DNA from: an uncultured bacterium
GTDB lineage: Bacteria; Bacteroidota; Bacteroidia; Bacteroidales; Bacteroidaceae
DNA: 46,617 nt
Reading direction: 5' to 3'
Assembly (NCBI GenBank): GCA_946546825.1
Contig: CAMNOK010000007.1
Coordinates: forward strand, 1 to 46,617
Within the stretch, counting starts at the first letter, position 1; every line of letters starts with the position of its first letter. The notes under the pieces are model-generated. The model had not been told where the DNA came from and did not search any database. It was given only the letters and a program-made list of their open reading frames with translations. Both the position numbers and the translations under genes were made by a program. Positions 17,198 to 25,981 of this stretch are shown piece after piece.

Positions 17198-18544
17198 TTA
17201 AATTCCTGTATAGTTATGGGGAGTGATGTTCAGCAACTCCGCCTTGACAGCTGGACTCACGTCCAATGTCTGTATAAAATCATGTATGGTTTCTTCTGTC
17301 ATCTTGGTATTGGTGCGCGTCAGGGCTTTCAGTGCCTCATAGGGATGAGGGTAGGCCTCACGACGCAGGATGGTCTGAATAGCCTCCGCAACAACTGCCC
17401 AGGTGTTGTCAAGGTCATCAGCAAGTCGCTGCTCATTCAAAATGAGCTTGCGCAAGCCCTTCAGCGTGCTCTGCACCGCTATGACTCCGTGGGCCAAAGG
17501 CACTCCGATATTGCGCAACACCGTGGAGTCGGTCAGGTCGCGCTGCAAACGGCTGACTGGCAACTTCTGTGCCAAAAACTGTAATATGGCATTGGCAATG
17601 CCCAGATTGCCTTCACTGTTTTCAAAATCTATGGGATTGACCTTGTGGGGCATGGCGCTCGAGCCTACCTCGCCAGCCTTAATCTTCTGCTTAAAATATT
17701 CCATGGAGATATACATCCAGAAATCTCGGTCAAGGTCGATGATGATGGTATTGATTCGACGGAGGGCATCGAAGACTGATGCCAGGGCGTCGTAATTGCT
17801 AATCTGCGTTGTATATTGCTCACGCTGCAAGCCAAGCTTCTCACTGACAAACTGATTGCCAAAAGCACGCCAGTCGTAGTCTGGATAGGCCACATGGTGG
17901 GCATTGAAATTACCGGTAGCCCCGCCAAACTTGGCTGTCATCTTACACGACCTCAGACTCTCCAACTGCTCCTGAAGACGATAGACATAGACCATCACCT
18001 CCTTGCCAAGACGCGTGGGAGAGGCTGGCTGACCATGGGTCTTGGCCAGCATGGGAACATCCTTCCACGCTTCTGCATACTGCTGAAGCTGGGAGACGAG
18101 CTCCTCTGTCTGAGGAATCACAACATCCCGAAGAGCTTCCTTTACTGACAGGGGGACACTGGTATTATTGATATCCTGAGAGGTAAGACCAAAGTGGATA
18201 AACTCCTTATAATCGTCAAGTCCACCAATCTGGTCGAACTGCTCCTTCAGATAGTACTCCACGGCCTTCACATCGTGGTTGGTCACCTTTTCTATATCTT
18301 TAATGCGCTGAGCTGCCGTTTCATCAAACTGCTCATAGATGGAGCGCAGCTGTGGAAACAAGGTTTTGTCAAAGGATGCTAACTGGGGCAACGGGAGTTC
18401 ACAGAGGGTTATGAAATATTCTACTTCCACTCGCACGCGGTATCGTATCAACGCATATTCGGAAAAATAGGCGGCAAGGGGTTCCGACTTGGCCCTATAA
18501 CGACCGTCAACAGGAGAGATTGATGTCAATTCATTGAGATTCAT
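17198..18544 (-). CDS. purB: Adenylosuccinate lyase
   Basis: Catalyses two steps of purine synthesis, splitting fumarate from SAICAR and from adenylosuccinate. The 448-residue length and motifs fit the short PurB type of E. coli: FIHFGLTSQDINNTSVPL (near 135), AKTHGQPASPTRLGKE with the catalytic His (near 175), and the superfamily signature GEVGSSAMPHKVNPIDFENSEGN with the catalytic Ser (near 290). It is the first gene of a likely purB-rluB-asnS operon and has a TAATTTTG -7 box 25 bases before its ATG. Confidence 0.96.
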   Translation of the reverse strand: MNLNELTSISPVDGRYRAKSEPLAAYFSEYALIRYRVRVEVEYFITLCELPLPQLASFDKTLFPQLRSIYEQFDETAAQRIKDIEKVTNHDVKAVEYYLKEQFDQIGGLDDYKEFIHFGLTSQDINNTSVPLSVKEALRDVVIPQTEELVSQLQQYAEAWKDVPMLAKTHGQPASPTRLGKEVMVYVYRLQEQLESLRSCKMTAKFGGATGNFNAHHVAYPDYDWRAFGNQFVSEKLGLQREQYTTQISNYDALASVFDALRRINTIIIDLDRDFWMYISMEYFKQKIKAGEVGSSAMPHKVNPIDFENSEGNLGIANAILQFLAQKLPVSRLQRDLTDSTVLRNIGVPLAHGVIAVQSTLKGLRKLILNEQRLADDLDNTWAVVAEAIQTILRREAYPHPYEALKALTRTNTKMTEETIHDFIQTLDVSPAVKAELLNITPHNYTGI

Positions 18545-18568
18545 AGCCCTTCATTGTTTTTGAGAGTG

Positions 18569-18576
18569 CAAAATTA
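18569..18576 (-). promoter_or_regulatory. -7 box of purB
   Basis: The minus strand reads TAATTTTG, matching TAnnTTTG, 25 bases before the purB ATG. The -33 element is not clear. Confidence 0.45.
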
Positions 18577-18726
18577 CGAAGAATATTCGGAATATTCTTA
18601 TAAAAGGCCTCTGCCCATCATATAAAATATGTTAAACATAGATTGAGTTGTGGGATTTATGTCTTCGTGCGTTTCTTTTTTGCACAGTTTGGGGTAAGCC
18701 ATCAAGCATCTACTACCGAGCATTAA

Positions 18727-18760
18727 ACAAAAAAAAGGTCTGCCACTTGCGTGACAGACC
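18727..18760 (-). terminator. Intrinsic terminator after the lipoprotein gene
   Basis: GGTCTGCCAC and GTGACAGACC form a stem at 18737-18760 with loop TTGC; on the minus strand it is followed by eight T. It ends the YjbH-like/lipoprotein transcript before purB. Confidence 0.85.
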
Positions 18761-18810
18761 GATTAACCTAATGACAAATGACGTTTACACGTCTTTCTTT
18801 TTCAGTCAGA

Positions 18811-20091
18811 TTAGTCTTCAACAACACCGCCAGAGTGCTGGTCGATAGTGCTGAGCTCCTGTCTGAATGTAACATTTCCCCAAGCATCGAAGAACAATGT
18901 AGCATTGAGAGCGCTAATAACGATTCTTTGCTTGCTTTGTGTGCCCCAAACTGTCAACTTAGTGAAAGCAGGCAGAGAAGCAACTGCTGTATAAGCACCT
19001 GTACGACGCTGTGCCTGTGTAACGATGGCACCATGACGCATGGTGATAAGGTTCTTCAGGTATGCTACAGCGAAACTTTCACCCTGAGGACGGCCATTCA
19101 GGATAGAACCGGTATTATAAACATAGGGGAAACTATGAATGTAAGAAGATGAAGGACCGAACTTCTCTTGCTGGAGAATAGTTACAGGTTCGTCATTGAG
19201 AACTTCTTCTGTTACATTGAAGAACAGAGCATAGAATGTCAGTTCATTGACAGTTACAACAATTGAATTAGCCTGGCTCTTATCAGCATTAGCATCTACC
19301 CACTGGCCGCGCGTGTTCAGTTTCTTAACTTTAATTGCGCTCTTGATACCATCGCTCACAGCAAAACTCATAGTTACAGGAGTCTGAAGCGCAGTGCCAA
19401 GACCTGTCATGTCATTAAAGGTTACATAAACACCACAATAGAGTTCCTCTGAAGTTTCGGGAGCACGAGATCCAGTAGCTGTGGCCATTGCGTTCTCAGC
19501 GTAGTCTTGATCATAGAAAGGAGTGAAGCGGAGACCTCTCTGAGCAATAGGATCTGTAGCGCCAATACTGGCAGCAGTCACGTTGACACCAACGCGAGAG
19601 AAGCCGTAAGACTCATCACTCTGAGGCAGAGCAGACTCTGTATGGAAGTTCTCATCGAAACCACCAGTAGCTACAACTTCAGCCGGTGTAACGGCAACAA
19701 CAGTGCTTGAGCTCAACAGACGAACCTCACGGAACACAGCAACGCCAGAGTTCTCATCAGAAGTTACCTCAACCTCAGCCTGTACAGCCTCATAGCCGGG
19801 AGCATTTACGACTACGACGTATGTTCCATTGGGAACATTGCCGAACGTATAGCCGCCATTACCATCGGCAGCTGGAGTCCACTGCTGACCCAGAACAGCA
19901 ACTGTAGCACCGGCAATGGGTGTTCCATCCATTGTTACGGGAGCAATTGTAAGGGTGTTCTGAGGAGCAACAACTACAGGAGGAACCGATCCACCTTCGC
20001 TAACATGTGCAGACTCATGACATGCTGTCAGAGCAACAACACTTCCAAAAAGCATTACGGATAATGCTGTTTTCAAAAAACCTTTTTTCAT
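18811..20091 (-). CDS. Lipoprotein with carboxypeptidase-regulatory-like domain (possibly DUF3869)
   Basis: The 426-residue product has a lipoprotein signal (SVVALTACHES, Cys 24). Residues 47-120 form a carboxypeptidase-regulatory-like beta domain: TLTIAPVTMDGTPIAGATVAV...GGYTFGNVPNGTYVVVVNAPGYEAVQAEVEV. A middle part (130-300) repeats beta segments with VNVTAASIGATDPIAQRG and YCGVYVTFNDMTGLG, and the C-terminal part ends HSGGVVED. The overall arrangement resembles DUF3869 proteins (uncertain). It follows the YjbH-like pair by 53 bases on the same strand and ends at a strong terminator, so it may belong to that operon as a surface lipoprotein partner. No catalytic motif is seen. Confidence 0.75.
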   Translation of the reverse strand: MKKGFLKTALSVMLFGSVVALTACHESAHVSEGGSVPPVVVAPQNTLTIAPVTMDGTPIAGATVAVLGQQWTPAADGNGGYTFGNVPNGTYVVVVNAPGYEAVQAEVEVTSDENSGVAVFREVRLLSSSTVVAVTPAEVVATGGFDENFHTESALPQSDESYGFSRVGVNVTAASIGATDPIAQRGLRFTPFYDQDYAENAMATATGSRAPETSEELYCGVYVTFNDMTGLGTALQTPVTMSFAVSDGIKSAIKVKKLNTRGQWVDANADKSQANSIVVTVNELTFYALFFNVTEEVLNDEPVTILQQEKFGPSSSYIHSFPYVYNTGSILNGRPQGESFAVAYLKNLITMRHGAIVTQAQRRTGAYTAVASLPAFTKLTVWGTQSKQRIVISALNATLFFDAWGNVTFRQELSTIDQHSGGVVED

Positions 20092-20144
20092 GTCTTTGTT
20101 GTTTAATAAATGATTAATAATTATAATTCTTTCCTAATATTTGT

Positions 20145-20939
20145 CTATCTCGATTCATTTTTCTTTTTCACTTTGTCTTTTACTTTTCGGGCCATGCCGT
20201 CTAAGTCCCAATAGAAACACCCGCCGGCATTGAAGTAGTGACCATGGTGCAAGGCCGCCTGAACCATCACACGACGGAAAAGCAGGTAGTCAGCTCCAAC
20301 ATTCACTCCGTCACCGTCATACTCACCTATCAGTCTCAACTCCCTTGCAAAAGACGGCTGGAAGGTCAAACCTCCCACAGGACCGTTCCATTTGCTGTTG
20401 TAGTCTCGTTTCCAATGTCTGTATGCCACATGAGCCCCGATGATATTTCCATATAACTCATAGTGCTTCGACAACGCAACATAGAAGTTGCGGAAATAGA
20501 AACTTTGAGACTCTCCGTCACTCTGTCCCCAGACATCGTTTCCGCCAAGAACAACCGAAGGCCACCATTTGCGCTCACGAATGGGCTGTATTCGTAATGA
20601 GAAGTAACGATCCTTCGTGTAATAACCGGTCTTCTCACTCTTGTTCTGGTTTTTGTGAGATCTAAACAAGGTCTGCGTATAACCAAGCTGAATCCACTTA
20701 AACGGCGTCACTGACATGAAGATGCTGGCCGTATTGTATTTCTTTCCATCCAAAGCGAACCTTGCCGGAGTGAACTCCTTATTCATATAGTGAGCACCGA
20801 GACGGGCCGACAGTACAGAGTCCATATCTGCCGTGGGAACATGTATCAGTCCCTCCATGCCAGTATAAAACTGTGCCGAAGCCGTCAGAGATACCAAGGC
20901 CATCGCCAACGATGCAACTATTCTACTTACCAGACGCAT
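20145..20939 (-). CDS. YjbH N-terminal-half-like outer-membrane protein
   Basis: The 264-residue product has a signal peptide ending TASAQ and then the opening of YjbH/GfcD (DUF940) proteins: TGMEGLIHVPTADMDSVLSARLG. Further matches to the pattern are VTPFKWIQLGYTQTLF, YFSLRIQPIRERKWWPSVVLGGND, and GGLTFQPSFARELRLIGEYDGDGVNVGADY. YjbH proteins are outer-membrane barrels encoded with exopolysaccharide or capsule genes. The ATG at 20939 is preferred to a GTG at 20945 because AGGAGGT stands just before it. It overlaps the end of the preceding gene by 17 bases. The C-terminal third found in full-length YjbH is missing here and appears to be encoded by that upstream gene. Confidence 0.72.
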   Translation of the reverse strand: MRLVSRIVASLAMALVSLTASAQFYTGMEGLIHVPTADMDSVLSARLGAHYMNKEFTPARFALDGKKYNTASIFMSVTPFKWIQLGYTQTLFRSHKNQNKSEKTGYYTKDRYFSLRIQPIRERKWWPSVVLGGNDVWGQSDGESQSFYFRNFYVALSKHYELYGNIIGAHVAYRHWKRDYNSKWNGPVGGLTFQPSFARELRLIGEYDGDGVNVGADYLLFRRVMVQAALHHGHYFNAGGCFYWDLDGMARKVKDKVKKKNESR

Positions 20940-21837
20940 GGACACCTCCTACTCCTATTAAGTTAGCACCCCAACGGACATTGGCCGGATTGAAGTTACC
21001 CTCACGTTCGTTTTCTTCAGGATCTGTCTTATACATTCTGACATTGCCACGATCACTTCGTGCATTATATACTTGACGGAAGTTGGTGGCCGGACGAATC
21101 CGTATCTTCTTGGAAGACTTCTTATAAGGCGGCAGCATCACAACGACCTTAAAACCGCCATTCGTCTTCGAATCATTTTTTCCTACAGGCCCGAGGGTCG
21201 TTTTCTCCTGCAACTGAGCATAAGCTCCAATTGTGCAGTACTTGAAGTGACGCATCACCTCACCAACCATTCCATAGTCTTTGGCAATATAGCGTCCTCC
21301 TGACACCCGAAACTCCGTATTCCACGGAGAAAGGAAAACATTGGCGCCCCCAATAAATGTCAGAACATTCATCCGCTCACATTCCCAACCTTCAGCCATG
21401 GAACAATAGCCGGTAAAACCCACCTGTCCCGTAACAGCCAGCCAGTCAGTAATAGGATGTATATATTTCACATCCAGGCCATATCGTTCACGCGAGAACA
21501 AGCCTGCCGTCATCTTGATATGATGGTCTCCTTGAAGACTTAACTCTTTGGAAACTGCCGCCATATTGACGCGGACCCGATCATAATGTTTTCCCATATC
21601 ATTAACAATGGGGATATACACCTGTCCAGATACCTGCCAGTCTTTGCCAAGGTTCCACTTTACTCCCGGAGCTGCATTCAATACCACGTTATACAACCGG
21701 TTGAAAGTCGTCTCTGAATAAGAAAGACTTACGCCACAAAACACATCGAGACTCTGCCCGTCTTGCTCTGCCCGCGCCTGCTGCACATCTATTAATGTCA
21801 GCAACATTGTTACTATGAACAAACCAATCTTTCTCAT
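20923..21837 (-). CDS. YjbH C-terminal-half-like outer-membrane protein
   Basis: The 304-residue product begins with a signal peptide (to QQARAEQ, about residue 24). The middle and end match the C-terminal barrel of YjbH as I remember it: YDRVRVNMAAVSKEL, GLFSRERYGLDVKYIHP, DWLAVTGQVGFTGY, LSPWNTEFRVSGGRYIAKDYG, MRHFKYCTIGAYAQLQ, followed by the late KKIRIRPATNFRQVY. So this looks like the second half of YjbH made as a separate, secreted protein from the first gene. It has a good promoter at 21902-21931 and overlaps the next gene. Its own end, NPANVRWGANLIGVGG, is hydrophilic and not a classical barrel end. Function in polysaccharide export is inferred from the family. Confidence 0.68.
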   Translation of the reverse strand: MRKIGLFIVTMLLTLIDVQQARAEQDGQSLDVFCGVSLSYSETTFNRLYNVVLNAAPGVKWNLGKDWQVSGQVYIPIVNDMGKHYDRVRVNMAAVSKELSLQGDHHIKMTAGLFSRERYGLDVKYIHPITDWLAVTGQVGFTGYCSMAEGWECERMNVLTFIGGANVFLSPWNTEFRVSGGRYIAKDYGMVGEVMRHFKYCTIGAYAQLQEKTTLGPVGKNDSKTNGGFKVVVMLPPYKKSSKKIRIRPATNFRQVYNARSDRGNVRMYKTDPEENEREGNFNPANVRWGANLIGVGGVHASGK

Positions 21838-21901
21838 TGAACGAATTTATACACAGTTCGTATTTCCCCTCATGGGACCGATACATATCTACAATTCTGT
21901 G

Positions 21902-21931
21902 CAAAGATACTAATACTTGTTAAGAACCAAA
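21902..21931 (-). promoter_or_regulatory. Promoter of the YjbH-like pair
   Basis: On the minus strand TTTG (complement of 21928-21931) precedes TATCTTTG (complement of 21902-21909) with an 18-base gap, slightly short of the usual 19-21. The leader is about 65 bases. Confidence 0.55.
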
Positions 21932-22364
21932 AGATATTTAAGCAAAAAAAATCGATTTATAAGATTAATTAACAATTGAAAAGCAACCAGTAACTACTCA
22001 CCCTCCCCTTAATATTCTCTTCAACGAAAAACAAAACGAGTCACTTATGGCAAAAAATCTTACAAATACAATCAAAATCTTTTAAACTTCCTGTTCTATT
22101 TCGGCTCAGCGGATCCAGCAAGGTCATCGAGACTTTTGAGAACCACAACGCTACAATCATTAACTACTTCCAAGACAGGCTCACCAACGCATCAGCAGAA
22201 TCCTTCAACGCCAAAATCAAGGCTTTCAGAACTCAGTTCAGAGGAGTCTGAGACATCAAGTTCTTTATGTACAGGCTGGCGACACTTTATTCTTGATTAG
22301 CTCTAGCTTTACCAACTGGGTAAATCCGCTGAGCCGTAAATCCGATGAGCCGGAAAAACGGCAC
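21932..22364. other. Intergenic region with transposase remnant
   Basis: Apart from the ISL3-type fragment at 22090-22296 I see no gene. The left part (21932-22089) is AT-rich and featureless. Confidence 0.55.
22090..22296 (+). pseudogene. ISL3-family transposase C-terminal remnant
   Basis: On the plus strand the frame reads FENHNATIINYFQDRLTNAS then AESFNAKIKAFRTQFRGV, stop, DIKFFMYRLATLYS, stop. The segment NYF..R.TNA.AESFNAKIK.FR is the conserved end of ISL3-type DDE transposases. A TGA at 22249-22251 interrupts it, and there is no start or catalytic core upstream; the fragment begins abruptly near 22090. It is a decayed insertion-sequence end lying about 115 bases from the tRNA-Val gene. 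No terminal repeat or target duplication is visible. Confidence 0.8.
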
Positions 22365-22400
22365 AAAAAAAATCCCCGCAATCCCGAAGGACCACGGGGA
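22365..22400 (-). terminator. Intrinsic terminator of tRNA-Val
   Basis: TCCCCG at 22373-22378 pairs with CGGGGA at 22395-22400, with an inner stem closed by a TTCG loop on the minus strand, followed there by eight T. It lies 10 bases beyond the tRNA 3' end. Confidence 0.85.
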
Positions 22401-22410
22401 AACACCCCTG

Positions 22411-22485
22411 TGGGCGTTGACGGATTCGAACCGCCGACCCTCTGCTTGTAAGGCAGATGCTCTAAACCAGCTGAGCTAAACGCCC
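22411..22485 (-). tRNA. tRNA-Val (anticodon TAC)
   Basis: Read on the minus strand the 75-base sequence starts GGGCGTTTAGCTCAGCTGG and ends AACGCCC plus discriminator A, giving a 7-bp acceptor stem. The anticodon arm is CTGC-CTTACAA-GCAG, anticodon TAC (valine GUA), and the T-arm contains GGTTCGAATCC. CCA is not encoded (the next bases are CAG). It has a clear promoter (22505-22536) and terminator (22365-22400), so it is an independent unit. Confidence 0.97.
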
Positions 22486-22504
22486 GTTTTTGTATTTGCG
22501 ATTG

Positions 22505-22536
22505 CAAAGGTACGAACTTTTTGTGGAACCACCAAA
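22505..22536 (-). promoter_or_regulatory. Promoter of tRNA-Val
   Basis: On the minus strand TTTG (complement of 22533-22536) is followed after 20 bases by TACCTTTG (complement of 22505-22512), an ideal Bacteroidota promoter ending 19 bases before the tRNA. Confidence 0.75.
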
Positions 22537-22794
22537 CTTTTCCACAATTATTTTTTAATTTTCTTCAAATTCTCTTTCAAATTTCTCTTTCGACACTTCG
22601 TTTCTTATCCTTCACGTCACACCATGTCACCCGCCCATCAACCTACCACTGCCTACCCGAGCCCTTACTTCTCCTCATTATGATGCAACTGTTCAGTTCA
22701 CCACCTGACCCTGCCCTGAGCGAAACGGAGAATAACAGTTTTGAGAAAATGTTATATAGGATCTAAGTTTGATAATAGTAACACTTATAATAGT
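22537..22794. other. Intergenic stretch, nothing recognised
   Basis: A short plus-strand frame crosses this area but has no family resemblance, no promoter of the local type and a low-complexity start, so I do not call a gene. Confidence 0.5.
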
Positions 22795-22825
22795 AAAAAG
22801 GGCGCTCCATAAAAATGGAACGCCC
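22795..22825 (-). terminator. Intrinsic terminator of the OmpA-family gene
   Basis: GGGCGCTCCAT (22800-22810) pairs with ATGGAACGCCC (22815-22825) with one wobble; on the minus strand TTTTT follows. Confidence 0.85.
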
Positions 22826-22852
22826 TTCTATTTGAATTGAATAATTTCTAAA

Positions 22853-24004
22853 TTACTTCACAACAACAACAGCACGACGGTTGTATGAAATCGGAGAGAG
22901 GTCAGCTACACCACCAGCGGCAGCAGTCTCGATGTTATCGCGGCTAACACCCATCTTCACGAGTTCGTTAGCAACGGTAGCAGCACGACCCTCAGAAAGC
23001 TTCTGGTTGGTAGAAGCACTACCAGTTGCACTGTCGGCATAACCAGTAACCTTCAGGCTCTTGCCATTCTCCTTAGCATAGTCAGCCAGAGCACCGAGGT
23101 TGACGAGATCCTTGCGAGAAGCAATCTTGGTCTTGTTGATGTTGAAGAACACAGAAACCGGAGTAGCAACAAACTCCTTGATGACCTGTGCAGGCTTCTC
23201 AACGGGCTTCTGGTTAGCCAGCATGTTCTTCAGACGAGCAATCTCGTTGTTAGCATCGTTGAGCTGTCCGTTAAGAGCATCGATCTGGCCCATGTAAAGA
23301 GACTTAATAGCATCAACATCAGGAGTCTTCTCCCAAGTAGATTTACCGATATTGAAGGTCAGGCCAACTTCAGCATAGAGGTTGTTGTCCTTGTCTTCCC
23401 AAGTGCTGTTGGTCTTGTTCGTCATGATAGCAGCGTTGCCATCGAGGTCAGCCTCTGCATGGTTCCAGCCAAGTTCAAGGTTCAGAGCCATCTTCTCGCC
23501 CAGACGGAACTGGTTCAAGATACCGCAGCTGAGGTTCATAGCATAGATATCATGAGTCATGGAACGACCGATACCGGCACCCAGGAAGGGAATGAAGCTC
23601 CAGAAACGGTTGGGGTTGTAACCACCAATCATGTTGTTCAAATTGAACATTACCTGCTCATTGGCAATCCAATAGCGGTTTGCGGGATGATCCATGTCAG
23701 AATTTACGGTCTGTCCCCAAATGCCCTGTACCTTGGTACGGAGTCCGATACCAGGAGTGAACCATTTACCAACGGCAATGGCAGCACCAGGATTTGAACG
23801 GAATGACTTGAAAGGATTGGCAGTAAAATGGCCATTAGCGTGCTCTTGGCTGCTATAGTATGCATTCCAATCAGCGCCAACCTGAACAAACCAGTTGTTC
23901 CAAAATGAATTAGTAGCTACACTGAACTTCTGTGTAGGTTCGTCCTGTGCCATTGAGGTCAGAGACATGCTGGCAAGAGCCAGTACAAAGAATAATTTCT
24001 TCAT
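22853..24004 (-). CDS. OmpA-family outer-membrane protein
   Basis: The 383-residue protein has a signal peptide (to SMAQ, residue 20), an N-terminal barrel (residues 25-230: WFVQVGADWNAYYSSQ, AIAVGKWFTPGIGLRTKVQG, LYAEVGLTFNIG), a short coiled linker (IDALNGQLNDANNEIARLKNML) and a C-terminal OmpA peptidoglycan-binding domain (VFFNINKTKIASRKDLVNL, residues 288-306; VTGYADSATGSASTNQKLSEGRA with the usual Asp and Arg). It links the outer membrane to the cell wall and is likely abundant, as the strong terminator and long leader suggest. The promoter -7 box TATCTTTG lies 65 bases upstream. Confidence 0.92.
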   Translation of the reverse strand: MKKLFFVLALASMSLTSMAQDEPTQKFSVATNSFWNNWFVQVGADWNAYYSSQEHANGHFTANPFKSFRSNPGAAIAVGKWFTPGIGLRTKVQGIWGQTVNSDMDHPANRYWIANEQVMFNLNNMIGGYNPNRFWSFIPFLGAGIGRSMTHDIYAMNLSCGILNQFRLGEKMALNLELGWNHAEADLDGNAAIMTNKTNSTWEDKDNNLYAEVGLTFNIGKSTWEKTPDVDAIKSLYMGQIDALNGQLNDANNEIARLKNMLANQKPVEKPAQVIKEFVATPVSVFFNINKTKIASRKDLVNLGALADYAKENGKSLKVTGYADSATGSASTNQKLSEGRAATVANELVKMGVSRDNIETAAAGGVADLSPISYNRRAVVVVK

Positions 24005-24068
24005 AACTTAAATTATTTATTCAATTAGAAATTTACAATTTGTATATATACTTTACGAATTCTGGATG

Positions 24069-24076
24069 CAAAGATA
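24069..24076 (-). promoter_or_regulatory. -7 box of the OmpA-family gene
   Basis: The minus strand reads TATCTTTG, a perfect -7 match. The upstream 30 bases are very AT-rich and no clear TTTG is found. The leader is about 60 bases. Confidence 0.5.
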
Positions 24077-24148
24077 AGCATTATTTTCTAATATTATCAT
24101 ATTTTTTAAAGAAAAATATCAAAATTAACTAAAAAAAAACGACATTTT

Positions 24149-25981
24149 TTACCTCAAAAGTTGGTCCAAGGCTGTTTGTTTCATGATAGCAAGGATTTTC
24201 TTGCCGTCTGGAGTATAGTTTGCATCCGGACAGGCAAACAGCTGGTTGACCAGATGTTCCATGGAGTCATTATCCAGCACCTCCCCATAGGGGATAGCGG
24301 TATGACGTGCCAGATTCAATGCCATGACATGACAGACATCTCCTGCCAGGTCTGTCTCAGAACCCATACTGGAGGCTGAATGAATCATGTCACGGACAAG
24401 CATCACGGGATCTACATCCTTGATGCCGGAAGGAATGGCATTCACAGCATAGTTGCCACCTCCAAGATCGGAAAGTTGGAATCCCATGTCTTCCATATAC
24501 TGTTCTACATTCGGATATTGTAATTGTTCCGCCGGTCCCAATGTCAGTACTTCCGGAAAAAGTAGTTTCTGGGAGGTGAAGCGATGATTCTGATACTGTT
24601 CTCTATACCTATTATATAATACGCGCACATGCGCGCGATGCTGATCGATGACCATTAGACCAGACTTTACGGCCGTCATGATGTATCGTCCTTTGTATTG
24701 ATAGTGGACAGGCGACTTTTCCGCTATCAAGTTGTCTTCGCCATGCAGTCCCTCCATGGGGTCTGGAGAGAACATCTCTTGCTGCACGGGGTGTTCCTTC
24801 CCCACCCCTTCATACAACTGAGTCCACGCCGACGGAGCCTTCTCCCGTGGAGAAGTCTCGCCCGAAACCTTAAAAGGATTATAACGGGGATTTCCCGGGG
24901 ATGTCGGCATACGTTGGATTCCTTCTCCCTCATTTTGAAAAACCGGAATGTCTGGTTTCCCTTGCACATCGAAATCTATTGATGGGACATCATTAAACAA
25001 GCCTATGGCTTCTTTCACCGCAGAGGCAAGAATCTGCCAGATGGCCTGTTCATTCTCAAACTTTATCTCCGTCTTCACCGGGTGAATATTCACATCAATA
25101 TTTTCCGGAGCAACCTCAAAATACAAGAAGTATGGGACCTGCTCTCCTGCGGGCACAATACGCTCATAGGCTTTCATGACAGCCTTACTGAAATAAGGAT
25201 GTCGCATATAGCGGCCATTCACGAAGAAAAACTGTTGAGCACCTTTCTTTTTGGCACTTTCGGGTTTTCCTACAAATCCGTTGATACGACATAATGTCGT
25301 ATCAACCTCTACGGGAAGAATTTCTTGATTTATCTTCTTCCCAAGCACATCTATGATACGTTGTCTGAGGGAAGCGGCTCGCAGATTGAACACTTCCGTC
25401 CCGTTACTGTGCAGGGTGAAGGCGATGTTAGGATAGACCAGCACGATTCTGATAAATGCGGTGATGATATTATTCAGTTCCGTAGAGTTTGACTTCAAAA
25501 ACTTACGTCGCGCCGGCACATTAAAAAAAATATTCTCTATCATGAAGTTGCTTCCCACAGGACAGGAACAAGGTTCCTGTGACAAGAACCGAGAACCGGA
25601 AATTGACAGATGGGTACCGATCTCTTCAGAAGCCAACCGGGTCTTCAGTTCTATCTGTGCCACAGCTGCTATAGAGGCCAGGGCCTCTCCGCGGAAGCCC
25701 ATCGTGTGCAGGGAGAACAAGTCTTCTGCATTTCGAATCTTAGAGGTTGCATGGCGTTCAAAAGCAAGTCTGGCATCTGTGCCCGACATTCCGGTCCCAT
25801 CATCAACGACCTGAATAGAAGTTCGGCCGGCATCGACAACCAAGACATGGATGGTCTTCGCACCGGCATCGACAGCATTTTCAACAAGTTCCTTGATGAC
25901 ACTTGCCGGTCGCTGGATAACCTCACCCGCTGCTATCTGATTAGCAACAGAATCTGGGAGCAGCTGTATGATATCACTCAT
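24149..25981 (-). CDS. mutL: DNA mismatch repair protein MutL
   Basis: MutL links mismatch recognition by MutS to strand removal. The N-terminal GHKL ATPase is complete: [11 protein letters not shown] (near 31-41), VVDDGTGM, and [17 protein letters not shown] (near 92-108). The 610-residue length is normal. In the C-terminal domain the endonuclease motif DQHA(x)2E(x)4E of nicking MutL proteins is replaced by [12 protein letters not shown] near residue 445, and the CPHGRP-like motif by [10 protein letters not shown] near 583, so the protein probably lacks the nicking activity. It overlaps the OstA-like gene by ATGA, suggesting coupled translation, and ends the guaB-linked operon. Confidence 0.95.
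   Translation of the reverse strand: MSDIIQLLPDSVANQIAAGEVIQRPASVIKELVENAVDAGAKTIHVLVVDAGRTSIQVVDDGTGMSGTDARLAFERHATSKIRNAEDLFSLHTMGFRGEALASIAAVAQIELKTRLASEEIGTHLSISGSRFLSQEPCSCPVGSNFMIENIFFNVPARRKFLKSNSTELNNIITAFIRIVLVYPNIAFTLHSNGTEVFNLRAASLRQRIIDVLGKKINQEILPVEVDTTLCRINGFVGKPESAKKKGAQQFFFVNGRYMRHPYFSKAVMKAYERIVPAGEQVPYFLYFEVAPENIDVNIHPVKTEIKFENEQAIWQILASAVKEAIGLFNDVPSIDFDVQGKPDIPVFQNEGEGIQRMPTSPGNPRYNPFKVSGETSPREKAPSAWTQLYEGVGKEHPVQQEMFSPDPMEGLHGEDNLIAEKSPVHYQYKGRYIMTAVKSGLMVIDQHRAHVRVLYNRYREQYQNHRFTSQKLLFPEVLTLGPAEQLQYPNVEQYMEDMGFQLSDLGGGNYAVNAIPSGIKDVDPVMLVRDMIHSASSMGSETDLAGDVCHVMALNLARHTAIPYGEVLDNDSMEHLVNQLFACPDANYTPDGKKILAIMKQTALDQLLR

Noticed and set aside
22521..22766. 81-residue plus-strand frame beside tRNA-Val
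   Set aside because: Low-complexity start, no family match and no local promoter on the plus strand.
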